From: Intrasporangium_A sp039812505
GTDB taxonomy: Bacteria > Actinomycetota > Actinomycetes > Actinomycetales > Dermatophilaceae
Direction of reading: 5' to 3'
Length of the DNA: 32,894 bases
Assembly (NCBI RefSeq): GCF_039812505.1
Contig: NZ_JBDIAQ010000027.1
Coordinates: 1-32,894, forward strand
The position numbers were made by a program, and so were the translations under genes. Below the pieces are notes generated by a model that did not search any database, was not told the origin of the DNA, and worked only from the letters and a program-made list of their open reading frames with translations. Of the stretch, positions 22,574-30,046 are shown piece by piece; positions within the stretch are counted from its first letter, which is position 1, and every line of letters begins with the position of its first letter.

Positions 22574-23891
22574 CCGGCACCTGCCGGACCGGCGCGGGAC
22601 CACCGTGACCCGCTCGGTCGGCGAGTGGGCGCCGACCGCGGCCCACTTCCGTGCCGTCGCCCTCGGCGCCGGGTCGCTGCTGCTCGCGGCCGTGCTCCGC
22701 CGCCCGGACCTGATCGTCATCGGGATCCCCCTCGTCGTCGCGGCGGTATGGGGTCAGCTGGCCCGCCCGCGCACCGAGCCGACCGCCCGTGTCCGGCTCG
22801 CACAGCCCACCCTGCGGGAGGGTGAGACGACGACACTCGTCGTGCACACCGACGCGCTCTCCCCCGGCTGCCACGGCGTCGTGATCCTCTCCAGGACGCC
22901 GTGGGTGGAGCCGAGCCCGTCGACCGGGACGGCCCCGGTCGAGGGGCCGGTGGCGGTCATCGGCGTTCGTTCGACCCGGTGGGGGGTGCGCCCCCTCGGG
23001 ACCGTCACGCTCGCCCTGACCAGCCCGTGGGGCGCGTTCCGCTCGGGCCCGGTCGAGCTGCCCGACCTCACCACGACGACCCTGCCGGTCCCGGCGGTGT
23101 TCGACTCCGCTGCGCCGACGCCGCACCCGCGTGGCATCGTCGGGGTCAACCGCTCGGCGCGACCCGGCTCGGGCAGCGAGTTCAACACGATCCGGGCGTT
23201 CCAGCCCGGTGACCGGCTGCGGCGGATCAACTGGCCGGTCTCGCTGCGGACCGGTCGCCTGCACGTCACCTCTACGTTCGCCGACGAGGACGCGCACGCC
23301 GTGCTGCTCGTCGACGCCTTCAGCGACCTGGGCCACCGCGAGGGCGTCGACGGCCGCCCGACGAGCCTTGACGTCACCGTCCGGGCGGCCGGCGCGCTCG
23401 CCGACCACTTCCTGCGGGCCGGCGACCGGCTGACGCTGCGCACCGTCGGCGCCGCCGACATCCCACCCCTCGGGGTCGGCTCCGGCACGCACCACCTGCG
23501 CCGGGTCCTGGAGACGCTGGCGCGGATCGAGCCGGCGTCGCAACGCCGGGACGACGGCCGGCTGGCCATCCGGGGCCTGGACCCGCTCGGCCTCGTCCTG
23601 GTGCTGAGCCCCCTCGTCGAAGGGGTCGTCGTCGAGCTGACCACGACGCTGGCCGCCCGCGGCCTGACGACGGTCGTGATCGACACGTTTCCCGAGCACC
23701 TGACCGCCAGCCCCGACGACCCGTACGAGGCACTCGCCTGGCGGATCCGGCTGCTGTCCCGGCAGGTCCAGGTGGCCGCGCTCGTCGGCCGCGGCGTCCC
23801 CGTCGTCCCATGGCGCGGCTCCGGCTCGCTCGACCACGTCCTGCGCGACATCGCCCACCGGGCCTCGGCGCCGCGGCTGGTGCGCCGGTGA
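22563..23891 (+). CDS. DUF58 domain-containing protein
   Basis: 442 residues from ATG 22563 with a G-rich Shine-Dalgarno (GGGGCG). Two hydrophobic spans lie near 31-64 (VALGAGSLLLAAVL, LIVIGIPLVVAAVW). A beta-rich region follows, then the DUF58 core near 203-250 (GSEFNTIRAFQPGDRLRRIN, then W and HVTSTFADEDAHAVLLVDA). DUF58 proteins are the standard partners of MoxR ATPases and carry a VWA-like fold; a metal-site DxS-like element (LLVDAFS) is visible. The start lies inside the end of the MoxR gene, indicating tight coupling. Their role is thought to lie in envelope or complex assembly. Confidence 0.9.
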   Translation: MPADRHLPDRRGTTVTRSVGEWAPTAAHFRAVALGAGSLLLAAVLRRPDLIVIGIPLVVAAVWGQLARPRTEPTARVRLAQPTLREGETTTLVVHTDALSPGCHGVVILSRTPWVEPSPSTGTAPVEGPVAVIGVRSTRWGVRPLGTVTLALTSPWGAFRSGPVELPDLTTTTLPVPAVFDSAAPTPHPRGIVGVNRSARPGSGSEFNTIRAFQPGDRLRRINWPVSLRTGRLHVTSTFADEDAHAVLLVDAFSDLGHREGVDGRPTSLDVTVRAAGALADHFLRAGDRLTLRTVGAADIPPLGVGSGTHHLRRVLETLARIEPASQRRDDGRLAIRGLDPLGLVLVLSPLVEGVVVELTTTLAARGLTTVVIDTFPEHLTASPDDPYEALAWRIRLLSRQVQVAALVGRGVPVVPWRGSGSLDHVLRDIAHRASAPRLVRR

Positions 23892-24493
23892 GGACGGTGC
23901 GCCGGGTGAGCAGCGACGGCGGCGGGGTCGGCGGGGGGCGCGCGAGCCGGCGGCCCGTCCGGTTCATCCGGTTCGGCACCGGGCCCGAGTGGTCGGTGGC
24001 CCACGCGCTGCTGGGCGGGGTGGCCACCCTCGGCGTCGTGGGCTACCTTGCCGCCCTCGATCAGGCCGCCGGAGGGTTGGAGGCCATATGGTGGCTGCTG
24101 GCCGCCGTGCCCCTGCTGACGTGGTCCCTGTCCAACTCGGCCGCAGCCCTGCTGCTCTGGACCCTGCTGCTCGTCGTGTGGGTCAACCTGACGCCGGAGG
24201 GCAGCTTCTCGTGGTGGTCGGTGCTGGCTGCCGCCGGAGTGGCCGTATCCCATGCCGCGACGGCCGCGGCGGACGCACGGCCGCCGGTGGCCCCCCTCGG
24301 GCGCAGCACGGCGCGCCGGTGGGTGCGCCTGGTCGTCATCGCGGTCGCCGCCGCCACGGTCGCCGCGGTCCTGGTCGCGCTCCTGCTCGGCCGGACAGGA
24401 GGGCTCAGCGCGGCGGCATACGTCGTCGGGCTGGCCGGGCTGGCGACGGGGGTGTGGGCGCTGCGGACCAACCCGCCCGAGGAGCCGGACTGA
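23888..24493 (+). CDS. Multi-span membrane protein closing the MoxR operon
   Basis: 201 residues from GTG 23888, overlapping the DUF58 stop by GTGA. About five hydrophobic segments are visible, among them HALLGGVATLGVVGYLAAL, WWLLAAVPLLTWSL, LLLWTLLLVVWV, VIAVAAATVAAVLVALLL and AAAYVVGLAGLATGVWAL. There is no recognisable domain. As the last gene of the operon it probably belongs to the same complex. It ends 3 bp from the end of the converging C39-like gene, so no separate terminator fits between them. Confidence 0.75.
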   Translation: MRTVRRVSSDGGGVGGGRASRRPVRFIRFGTGPEWSVAHALLGGVATLGVVGYLAALDQAAGGLEAIWWLLAAVPLLTWSLSNSAAALLLWTLLLVVWVNLTPEGSFSWWSVLAAAGVAVSHAATAAADARPPVAPLGRSTARRWVRLVVIAVAAATVAAVLVALLLGRTGGLSAAAYVVGLAGLATGVWALRTNPPEEPD

Positions 24494-24496
24494 CCG

Positions 24497-25201
24497 TCAG
24501 TGTCCCCCGGCCGGCCAGACGGCGCACCAGGGCACGTCCCACCCGGCCAGGCCCAGCCGTCGGGTGACGAAGGGCTCGCGGGGCAGGCCGACGACGTGCC
24601 CGGTCGACGGTTCGTAGACGTCCGGGTCGAGGTCGGCGCTCGGGGGGAGCACGAGCACGACGTGGCGCGGCAGGGACGAGCTGCCGACGTAGAGCAACGC
24701 GGGTCCGGACTCGGTCGTCCGACGCTGCAGCTCCCCGTGGACCTGCTCGAGCCGACGGCGGGCGACGAAGCGGAACCAGGTGGTCCGGTAGCGGCATGGA
24801 GTCGGTGCCACCCCGCGCTCGACCTCGCCGCGGGCACCCCAGGGGGGCGTGCCGAGCGCGCGCGGCCAGGGAGGCTGGAGTCGCCCGTCGGCACCGACCA
24901 GACCGTTCGTGCGGCCCGCGACGACCTGCTCGTAGGCGGCGAAGCGGTCCTCGGGGGACTCGGATCCCGTCCGGTCGGGGTCACCGTGGCGGATCCAGTC
25001 GGCCAGCGGCGGGTTGGCGAGCATCCGGGCGACGGCCAGACAGGCCGACCCGCACGTGGTCGGCGTCTGCTGACGGGGGGCCGGGTCACCACGGACCAGC
25101 CGGAACGGTGCCGCCACGACGGGTGGAGCTACCTCGCTCGGGTCCGCCGGCCCCGGCTCACGCGGACTCCTTGCGCTGGCGCTTGCGGGTCTCCGGTGCA
25201 C
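24497..25201 (-). CDS. C39-peptidase-like (papain-fold) protein
   Basis: 234 residues with GTG at 25201, placing the start 44 bp inside the 3' end of clpX. A GTG near 25117 is an alternative and would avoid the overlap. The motif RQQTPTTCGSACLAVARML contains the expected oxyanion Gln (44/45) and nucleophile Cys50. A candidate His180 (LPRHVVLVL) and the acidic DVYEPSTGHV follow in the C-terminal half, as in C39-like cysteine peptidases. No signal peptide or membrane span is evident, so a cytosolic protein or Ig-like partner is unclear. Family members cleave peptides or transfer acyl groups; the substrate is unknown. It may be co-transcribed with clpX. Confidence 0.62.
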   Translation of the reverse strand: MHRRPASASARSPREPGPADPSEVAPPVVAAPFRLVRGDPAPRQQTPTTCGSACLAVARMLANPPLADWIRHGDPDRTGSESPEDRFAAYEQVVAGRTNGLVGADGRLQPPWPRALGTPPWGARGEVERGVAPTPCRYRTTWFRFVARRRLEQVHGELQRRTTESGPALLYVGSSSLPRHVVLVLPPSADLDPDVYEPSTGHVVGLPREPFVTRRLGLAGWDVPWCAVWPAGGH

Positions 25202-26432
25202 GCCGGACGACCGTGGGCAGCACGTTGTCGAGGACGACCTCGCGCGTGACGACGACCCGGGCGATCTCGTCGTCGCTCGGCACGTCGAACATCACCGGCA
25301 GGAGGACCTCCTCCATGATCGCCCGCAGGCCGCGCGCGCCGGTGCCGCGCAGCAGCGCCTGGTCGGCGACCGCCTCGATCGCGTCCTGGGTGAACTCGAG
25401 CTCCACACCGTCGATCTCGAACATCCGCTGGTACTGCTTCACGAGCGCGTTGCGCGGTGTCGTCAGGATGGCGACCAGGGCCTGCCGGTCGAGCGGGGCC
25501 AGCGTCGTCAGGACGGGGAGCCGACCGATGAACTCCGGGATGAGGCCGAACTTGAGCAGGTCCTCGGGCATGACGTCGGCGAAGGTGTCGGCCAGGTCCT
25601 TGGGGCTGTGCAGCGCCGCACCGAACCCGAGACCCTTGCGCCCGGCCCGCTGCTCGATGAGCTTCTCGAGGCCGGCGAAGGCCCCGCCCACGATGAACAG
25701 GACGTTGGTCGTGTCGATCTGGATGAACTCCTGGTGTGGGTGCTTGCGGCCACCCTGGGGCGGCACCGAGGCCGTCGTGCCCTCGAGGATCTTCAGCAGC
25801 GCCTGCTGGACACCCTCGCCGGACACGTCGCGGGTGATGGACGGGTTCTCGGACTTGCGGGCGATCTTGTCGACCTCGTCGATGTAGATGATCCCGGTCT
25901 CGGCCTTCTTCACGTCGTAGTCGGCCGCCTGGATGAGCTTGAGCAGGATGTTCTCGACGTCCTCACCGACGTAGCCGGCCTCGGTCAGCGCGGTCGCGTC
26001 GGCGATCGCGAAGGGGACGTTGAGCATCCGCGCGAGGGTCTGCGCGAGGTAGGTCTTGCCCGATCCGGTCGGGCCGATCAGCAGGATGTTGGACTTGGCG
26101 ATGTCGACATGGTCCTCGGCCTTCTTGACCCCGTCGCCGGCCTGGATGCGCTTGTAGTGGTTGTAGACGGCGACGGCCAGGGACTTCTTGGCCTGGTCCT
26201 GCCCGACGACGTAGTTCTCGAGGAACTCGTAGATCTCCCGCGGCTTGGGCAGGTGTTCCAGGCCCAGCTCGGTCGTCTCGGCCAGCTCCTCCTCGATGAT
26301 CTCGTTGCACAGCTCGATGCACTCGTCGCAGATGTAGACGGCCGGCCCGGCGATCAGCTTCTTGACCTGCTTCTGGCTCTTTCCGCAGAACGAGCACTTG
26401 AGGAGGTCTCCGCCTTCTCCGATTCGTGCCAC
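25158..26432 (-). CDS. clpX: ATP-dependent Clp protease ATP-binding subunit ClpX
   Basis: 424 residues, equal to E. coli ClpX. Start GTG (26430-26432) is chosen because AGGAG lies 7 bases ahead and MARIGEGGDLLKCSFCGKS matches the family N-terminus. The zinc-binding domain has Cys13, Cys16 and the CDEC pair. Walker A is GPTGSGKT and Walker B IIYIDEVDKI. The pore loop GYVGEDV, the RKH loop (GRKHPHQE) and sensor-2 (GTGARGLRAI) follow. The ClpP-docking loop reads LGFGAAL, one residue away from the usual IGF. ClpX unfolds tagged proteins and feeds them to ClpP1P2. In most actinobacteria clpX directly follows clpP2; here about 1.9 kb of accessory DNA separates them. Confidence 0.98.
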   Translation of the reverse strand: MARIGEGGDLLKCSFCGKSQKQVKKLIAGPAVYICDECIELCNEIIEEELAETTELGLEHLPKPREIYEFLENYVVGQDQAKKSLAVAVYNHYKRIQAGDGVKKAEDHVDIAKSNILLIGPTGSGKTYLAQTLARMLNVPFAIADATALTEAGYVGEDVENILLKLIQAADYDVKKAETGIIYIDEVDKIARKSENPSITRDVSGEGVQQALLKILEGTTASVPPQGGRKHPHQEFIQIDTTNVLFIVGGAFAGLEKLIEQRAGRKGLGFGAALHSPKDLADTFADVMPEDLLKFGLIPEFIGRLPVLTTLAPLDRQALVAILTTPRNALVKQYQRMFEIDGVELEFTQDAIEAVADQALLRGTGARGLRAIMEEVLLPVMFDVPSDDEIARVVVTREVVLDNVLPTVVRRAPETRKRQRKESA

Positions 26433-26551
26433 GTGGACGCTCCTGGTGCCTCGACTGCCTCGCGCGGGGGTGCGCAGGGCCATACCCCCAATCTACGGGG
26501 CCATGACCTATTAGACGACGCGGCAGGTGTTCCCCGCTCGCGCAACGCCGC

Positions 26552-26572
26552 TTGTCCGCTGATGGCGGACAA
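26552..26572. promoter_or_regulatory. ClgR-like dyad upstream of clpX
   Basis: TTGTCCGC, 5 bases, GCGGACAA, a perfect 8-bp inverted repeat 120 bp before the clpX start. Its centre CGCTGATGGCG fits the core CGCYNANRGCG reported for the actinobacterial Clp-gene activator ClgR, though the flanking W positions do not fit. A possible -10 (TAATAG, minus strand, 26508-26513) lies downstream. Confidence 0.42.
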
Positions 26573-26603
26573 ACGACGGCCGTGTCACTCGTCCGTATGC
26601 CGC

Positions 26604-26980
26604 TCACTCGCCTCCCGTCCGGCGGTGCCGTCCCAGCCAGACCCGTCCCAGGGCGATGACCACCCCGGCGCCGCCGACCCAGGGCCACCAGGGGATGCCC
26701 TCGCCGCGGGCTGCGACCGCTCCCGGCAACGCCTGCGCGGACGGTGCCGCCACCGGTCGCATGGCCGGAGCATGCCCGGGGCCGGTGACCGCCTCCACCT
26801 CCTCGGCGGCCTCGGGGGTCCACGCGGTGTTCCCGTCGCAGAGGCCGGACACGAGGTCGCCGCCCTGAGCACGGGCGTAGATCAGGTAGGTGCCGCCCAC
26901 GCCGACTGTGCGGGGATCACCACGAGACCCAGCAACAGCGCCACCAGCGCGAGCAGGCGGCCCAGCTGCAGTCGTGCCAT
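26604..26980 (-). pseudogene. Frameshifted secreted, C-terminally anchored protein
   Basis: From ATG 26980 the frame encodes MARLQLGRLLALVALLLGLV then VIPAQSAWA, a clear signal peptide with an AWA cleavage site. It stops at TGA (26882-26884) just after. Shifting by one base at this point opens a frame that continues as TYLIYARAQGGDLVSGLCDG, NTAWTPEAAEEVEAVTG, a Pro/Ala-rich linker, a span (WWPWVGGAGVVIALGRVWLG) and RHRRTGGE to 26604. The two pieces together look like one exported protein with a C-terminal membrane anchor, broken by a single-base indel at 26882-26895. A sequencing error is possible. I do not recognise the family. It lies upstream of clpX on the same strand. Confidence 0.6.
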
Positions 26981-27018
26981 TCCCAGACGCTGCGCCCACC
27001 CATGCGCGCCCGCATCCC

Positions 27019-27157
27019 GCCTACCTAGTCGGGTCCGCACCCGAATCTGTAGGCCCCGGGGGGCGAATCCCCTACCGAATCGGGTCCGCACCCGAATCTG
27101 TAGGCGCCCAGGGCGCGAATCCCCTACCGAATCGGGTCCGCACCCGAATCTGTAGGC
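27019..27157. repeat. Three tandem palindromic repeats (51-52-bp period)
   Basis: Copies at 27019-27054, 27070-27105 and 27122-27157. Each is a 36-bp imperfect palindrome, GCCTACCGAATCGGGT, CCGC, ACCCGAATCTGTAGGC (variants at the outer bases), separated by 15-16 bp that end in GCGAATC or a close variant. The third copy contains the stop codon of the DUF559 gene. Copy 1 is the most diverged (TAGTC for GAATC). Confidence 0.9.
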
Positions 27158-28113
27158 GCATCGCCGTACTCAAGCGGGTCGGTGATGTCTCCCGGCAGGC
27201 TGGGGAAGTGGGCGCGCCACTCGTCGGAGAGCCGCGGCACCCCCATCCCCCGCGCCCGCATGACCGCGATGACCCGGCCGAGCGTCGTCGCTGGAGTCCG
27301 GTAGACCCCGGTGCCGATGACGACGACGATGCGCCAGTTCTCGTTGTCCATCCACTCACGCCGCCCGATGTCGGTCGACCACTGGCGATCGGACTCCCGG
27401 TGCTGCATCCCGTCGTACTCGATGATGATCCGGTACTCCGGGTAGCTCAGGTCGAAGCGCCACCGCACCCGGCCGTCCGCCCAGTGGATCTTGTGGTTGA
27501 CGACCGGCTCGGGGAGTCCGGCGAGCACGATCAGCATCCGCAGTCTGCTCTCCATGGGCGAGTCGACGTCGCGGCGGACGAGTGAGGCTGCCCGTCTGGC
27601 GCGCGCCCGGGATCGGCCGGTGAAGGTCGCGGCGGCGGCGACCAGCTGCTCCGGGGTGACGACGCCCAGCCTGACCAGCGAGTCGCCCAGCACCACCAGG
27701 TCCACGAGGCCGAGGCCATCCGCCAGATCGAGGAAGGTGGTCTCGACGGTGGTGACCCGCACCCCTCGATGAACCGTCGCGAGCTGACCCGGTCGCACTC
27801 GATGGGCGCGAACTCCCTTGACCTTGGGCAGCCGTCCTCCCACACAGGTCAGGTGCACGTGGCCGTCGCCAGGGACCACCCCTCCCCAGATCCGGGCCGC
27901 TGTCCGGTGCGACGCCACGGACCCCGGGTCGGCGAGCAACAGTGCAGCCTCTGCCAGCACCACGGGAGTGACCGTTGCCACGGAGCTGATGAAGACTCTG
28001 GAGAAGAGGCGGCGGTACCGGCCCGACCGGAGGTCCCACTCGGTGACCCCCTCGGGAAGCACACGGCGACCACCGGTGCCCTGGCTGACGAGGAACGGTT
28101 CGGCGCGGGTCAT
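27124..28113 (-). CDS. DUF559 protein with AbiEi-like N-terminal winged-helix region
   Basis: 329 residues from ATG 28113. Residues about 15-80 (GVTEWDLRSGRYRRLFSRVF, LLLADPGSVASHRTAARIWG) resemble the AbiEi-type antitoxin winged-helix segment common in actinobacteria. Residues about 185-285 form the DUF559 region related to Vsr/PD-(D/E)xK nucleases, with Glu188 (SPMESRLR), Asp221 (RWRFDLSYP), Glu232, Asp234 and His238 (IIIEYDGMQHRES). Function is unproven; a nuclease or DNA-binding role is inferred from the fold. It is bracketed by palindromic repeats on both sides, and its last nine residues (TDSGADPIR) and stop are encoded by a repeat copy. It sits between clpP2 and clpX, where no gene is normally found, so it is probably acquired. 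Confidence 0.85.
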   Translation of the reverse strand: MTRAEPFLVSQGTGGRRVLPEGVTEWDLRSGRYRRLFSRVFISSVATVTPVVLAEAALLLADPGSVASHRTAARIWGGVVPGDGHVHLTCVGGRLPKVKGVRAHRVRPGQLATVHRGVRVTTVETTFLDLADGLGLVDLVVLGDSLVRLGVVTPEQLVAAAATFTGRSRARARRAASLVRRDVDSPMESRLRMLIVLAGLPEPVVNHKIHWADGRVRWRFDLSYPEYRIIIEYDGMQHRESDRQWSTDIGRREWMDNENWRIVVVIGTGVYRTPATTLGRVIAVMRARGMGVPRLSDEWRAHFPSLPGDITDPLEYGDAPTDSGADPIR

Positions 28114-28180
28114 GCCCCGATCGTTGCGGGTTTCGTCCGGGGCCAGAGAAAGTCATCCACAAGGGCTGGTACCACAGCCC

Positions 28181-28267
28181 GCCTACCGAATCGGGTCCGC
28201 ACCCGAATCCGTAGGCCACCGGACGCGAATCGCCTACCGAATCGGGTCCGCACCCGAATCCGTAGGC
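28181..28267. repeat. Two tandem palindromic repeats upstream of the DUF559 gene
   Basis: Copies at 28181-28216 and 28232-28267, period 51 bp, identical to each other over the 36-bp unit GCCTACCGAATCGGGT, CCGC, ACCCGAATCCGTAGGC. They are the same element as the block at 27019-27157, differing at one position (TCC for TCT). The arms pair over 14 of 16 bases. The spacer again ends in GCGAATC. They lie about 70 bp before the DUF559 start, so that gene is bracketed by the element. Confidence 0.9.
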
Positions 28268-28307
28268 TGACGCGAGCGGAGTCACCCTCGAGTCGGCCCG
28301 AGATGGC

Positions 28308-28372
28308 GGTATGCCGCCGGGCCGGCCCCGCTGGAAGGGGACCTCCAGCGGGACCGGGCCCAGCGGCATACC
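28308..28372. terminator. Long interrupted hairpin after clpP2
   Basis: Outer arms GGTATGCCGC (28308-28317) and GCGGCATACC (28363-28372), a middle GGGCC/GGCCC pairing, and inner arms CCCGCTGGA (28327-28335) and TCCAGCGGG (28344-28352) around an 8-base loop. It stands just beyond the clpP2 stop and probably ends or stabilises the clpP1P2 transcript, separating it from clpX. Confidence 0.7.
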
Positions 28373-28378
28373 CGATGG

Positions 28379-29041
28379 TCAGCTCTCGAGCGAGGCCTTG
28401 CGCGAGGCGAGCACCTCGTCGATGAGCCCGTACTCCTTGGCGTCGTCGGCCGAGAGGATCTTGTCGCGCTCGATGTCGTTGCGCACCTGGTCGGAGCTGC
28501 GGCCGGTGTGGTGGGCGAGGGTGTCCTCGAGCCAGGTGCGCATCCGCAGCACCTCGTTGGCCTGGATCTCGATGTCGGAGGCCTGACCGTAGTCGCCGCC
28601 GGACAGGGCCGGCTGGTGGATCAGGATGCGGGAGTTCGGCAGCGCGAACCGCTTGCCCGGTGCGCCGGCGCCGAGCAGCACCGCCGCGGCGGAGGCGGCC
28701 TGGCCGATGCAGAAGGTCTGGATGTCCGGCCGGACGAACTGCATCGTGTCGTAGATCGCCGTCATCGCCGTGAAGGACCCACCCGGGCTGTTGACGTACA
28801 TCAGGATGTCGCGGTCGGGGTCGAGCGACTCGAGGACGAGCAGCTGGGCGATGATGTCGTCGGCCGAGGCGTCGTCCACCTGCACGCCGAGGAAGATGAT
28901 GCGGTCCTCGAAGAGCTTGTTGTACGGGTCGGACCGCTTCATGCCGTACGAGGTGCGCTCCTCGAACTGCGGCAGGATGTAGCGGCTGCGCGGCTGGGCA
29001 CCATCGGGTAGGGCGAGGCGTGCGCTCGGTTCGATGTTCAT
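28379..29041 (-). CDS. clpP2: ATP-dependent Clp protease proteolytic subunit 2
   Basis: 220 residues; ATG 29041 chosen because GGAGA lies 8 bases ahead, rather than the TTG that contains that site. Catalytic residues are Ser117 (IGQAASAAAVLL), His142 (ILIHQPAL) and Asp193 (ERDKILSADDAKEYGLID). MYVNSPGGSFTAMTAIYDTM is the conserved oxyanion and strand region. In actinobacteria ClpP1 and ClpP2 form a mixed 14-mer served by ClpX and ClpC. It follows clpP1 by 28 bp in one operon. Confidence 0.97.
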   Translation of the reverse strand: MNIEPSARLALPDGAQPRSRYILPQFEERTSYGMKRSDPYNKLFEDRIIFLGVQVDDASADDIIAQLLVLESLDPDRDILMYVNSPGGSFTAMTAIYDTMQFVRPDIQTFCIGQAASAAAVLLGAGAPGKRFALPNSRILIHQPALSGGDYGQASDIEIQANEVLRMRTWLEDTLAHHTGRSSDQVRNDIERDKILSADDAKEYGLIDEVLASRKASLES

Positions 29042-29069
29042 GCGGGTGTTCTCCAATGTCCTTGCCGGG

Positions 29070-29726
29070 TCAGGCGGTCTCGTCGGTGGCCGCGGCGCCG
29101 GGCGCCGAGTCGCGCTTCAGGGCACCGGCGTCGGGCGCGTCGGTCGACCGCGTGAAGACGTGGTCGACGAAGCCGTACTCCTTGGCCTCCTCCGCGCTGA
29201 ACCAGCGGTCGCGGTCGGAGTCCTTCTCGATCTGCTCGACGCTCTGGCCGGTGTGCTGCGAGATGAGCTCGGCCATCTGCTTCTTGATGTAGAGCATCTG
29301 TTCGGCCTGGATCTTGATGTCGGTCGCCGTGCCACCGATCCCGCCGGAGGGCTGGTGCATCATGACGCGTGCGTGCGGGGTGGCATAGCGCTTGCCGCGC
29401 GTGCCCGCCGACAGCAGGAACTGGCCCATCGAGGCGGCCAGGCCCATCGCCACGGTCGCGACGTCGTTGGGGATCCAGTTCATCGTGTCGTAGATCGCCA
29501 TGCCGGCCGAGATCGAGCCACCGGGGCTGTTGATGTAGAGCCAGATGTCCTTGTCAGGGTCCTCGGCGGACAGCAGCAGCATCTGGGCGCAGATGGCGTT
29601 GGCGTTGTCGTCGCGCACGTCGGAGCCCAGGAAGATGATCCGCTCCTTGAGCAGGCGGTTGTAGATGTGGTCGTCCAGACCACCCGGCATGCCGTTGCCG
29701 TTGGCCGCGGTGATGTCCGAGGTCAC
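29070..29726 (-). CDS. clpP1: ATP-dependent Clp protease proteolytic subunit 1
   Basis: 218 residues from GTG (29724-29726) with GGAGA 5 bases ahead; an ATG 12 codons in is an alternative. Catalytic residues are Ser99 (MGLAASMGQFLL), His124 (RVMMHQPSGG) and Asp173 (DSDRDRWFSAEEAKEYG). WLYINSPGGSISAGMAIYDT is conserved. It has a hydrophilic C-terminal tail (KRDSAPGAAATDETA). It is the first gene of the clpP1P2 operon, downstream of tig on the same strand but separated from it by a divergent small gene. Confidence 0.97.
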   Translation of the reverse strand: MTSDITAANGNGMPGGLDDHIYNRLLKERIIFLGSDVRDDNANAICAQMLLLSAEDPDKDIWLYINSPGGSISAGMAIYDTMNWIPNDVATVAMGLAASMGQFLLSAGTRGKRYATPHARVMMHQPSGGIGGTATDIKIQAEQMLYIKKQMAELISQHTGQSVEQIEKDSDRDRWFSAEEAKEYGFVDHVFTRSTDAPDAGALKRDSAPGAAATDETA

Positions 29727-29798
29727 CTAAGTCTCCATCGTCGAAGTTCTCCAGCCGCGACCCGTCGGGGCGGCGCCGGCTGGCTCGTCACAGACCCT

Positions 29799-29825
29799 AA
29801 CGTCCCTCGTCGCCAGCGGATTTCC
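29799..29825 (-). promoter_or_regulatory. Candidate SigR/SigH-type promoter of clpP1
   Basis: Minus strand GGAAAT (29820-29825), 18-bp spacer, GTT (29799-29801). The disulfide/heat-stress sigma factor consensus is about GGGAAT-N18-GTT, so one base differs. It lies 73 bp before the clpP1 start. A TAGGGT -10-like hexamer overlaps the downstream element, so a housekeeping promoter is an alternative. Confidence 0.35.
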
Positions 29826-29834
29826 AGGCGGGAC

Positions 29835-29855
29835 GTTGTTCGCCCTGAGCACAAC
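29835..29855. promoter_or_regulatory. ClgR-like dyad upstream of clpP1
   Basis: GTTGTTCGC, 3 bases, GAGCACAAC. The 9-base arms match in 7 positions. It lies 10 bp upstream of the candidate -35 of clpP1, the place expected for an activator, and resembles the GTTCGC-N5-GC core reported for Streptomyces ClgR. Match is partial. Confidence 0.35.
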
Positions 29856-30046
29856 CCGCAGCCACGGCACCGGGTGCGCGACGGGCGCGTGGCCGCATCC
29901 CGAGCGGCGCCGCGATCACCGCCGCCCGGCCCGCGTCCCGTCCACCGCCCGGGCGCGTGAGCTGTCTACCTTCGCCTGAAGGGGGTACGCCTGAGGTAGG
30001 CGGCCTGGTTGGCGGCCGGGTAGCGCTCAGGAGGTAGGAGCAGGTG

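Noticed and set aside
27019..28267. CRISPR array
   Set aside because: Repeat-and-spacer spacing is regular, but the 15-16-bp spacers are nearly the same as one another, the units are palindromic throughout, there are only 2-3 copies per block, and no cas genes are present.
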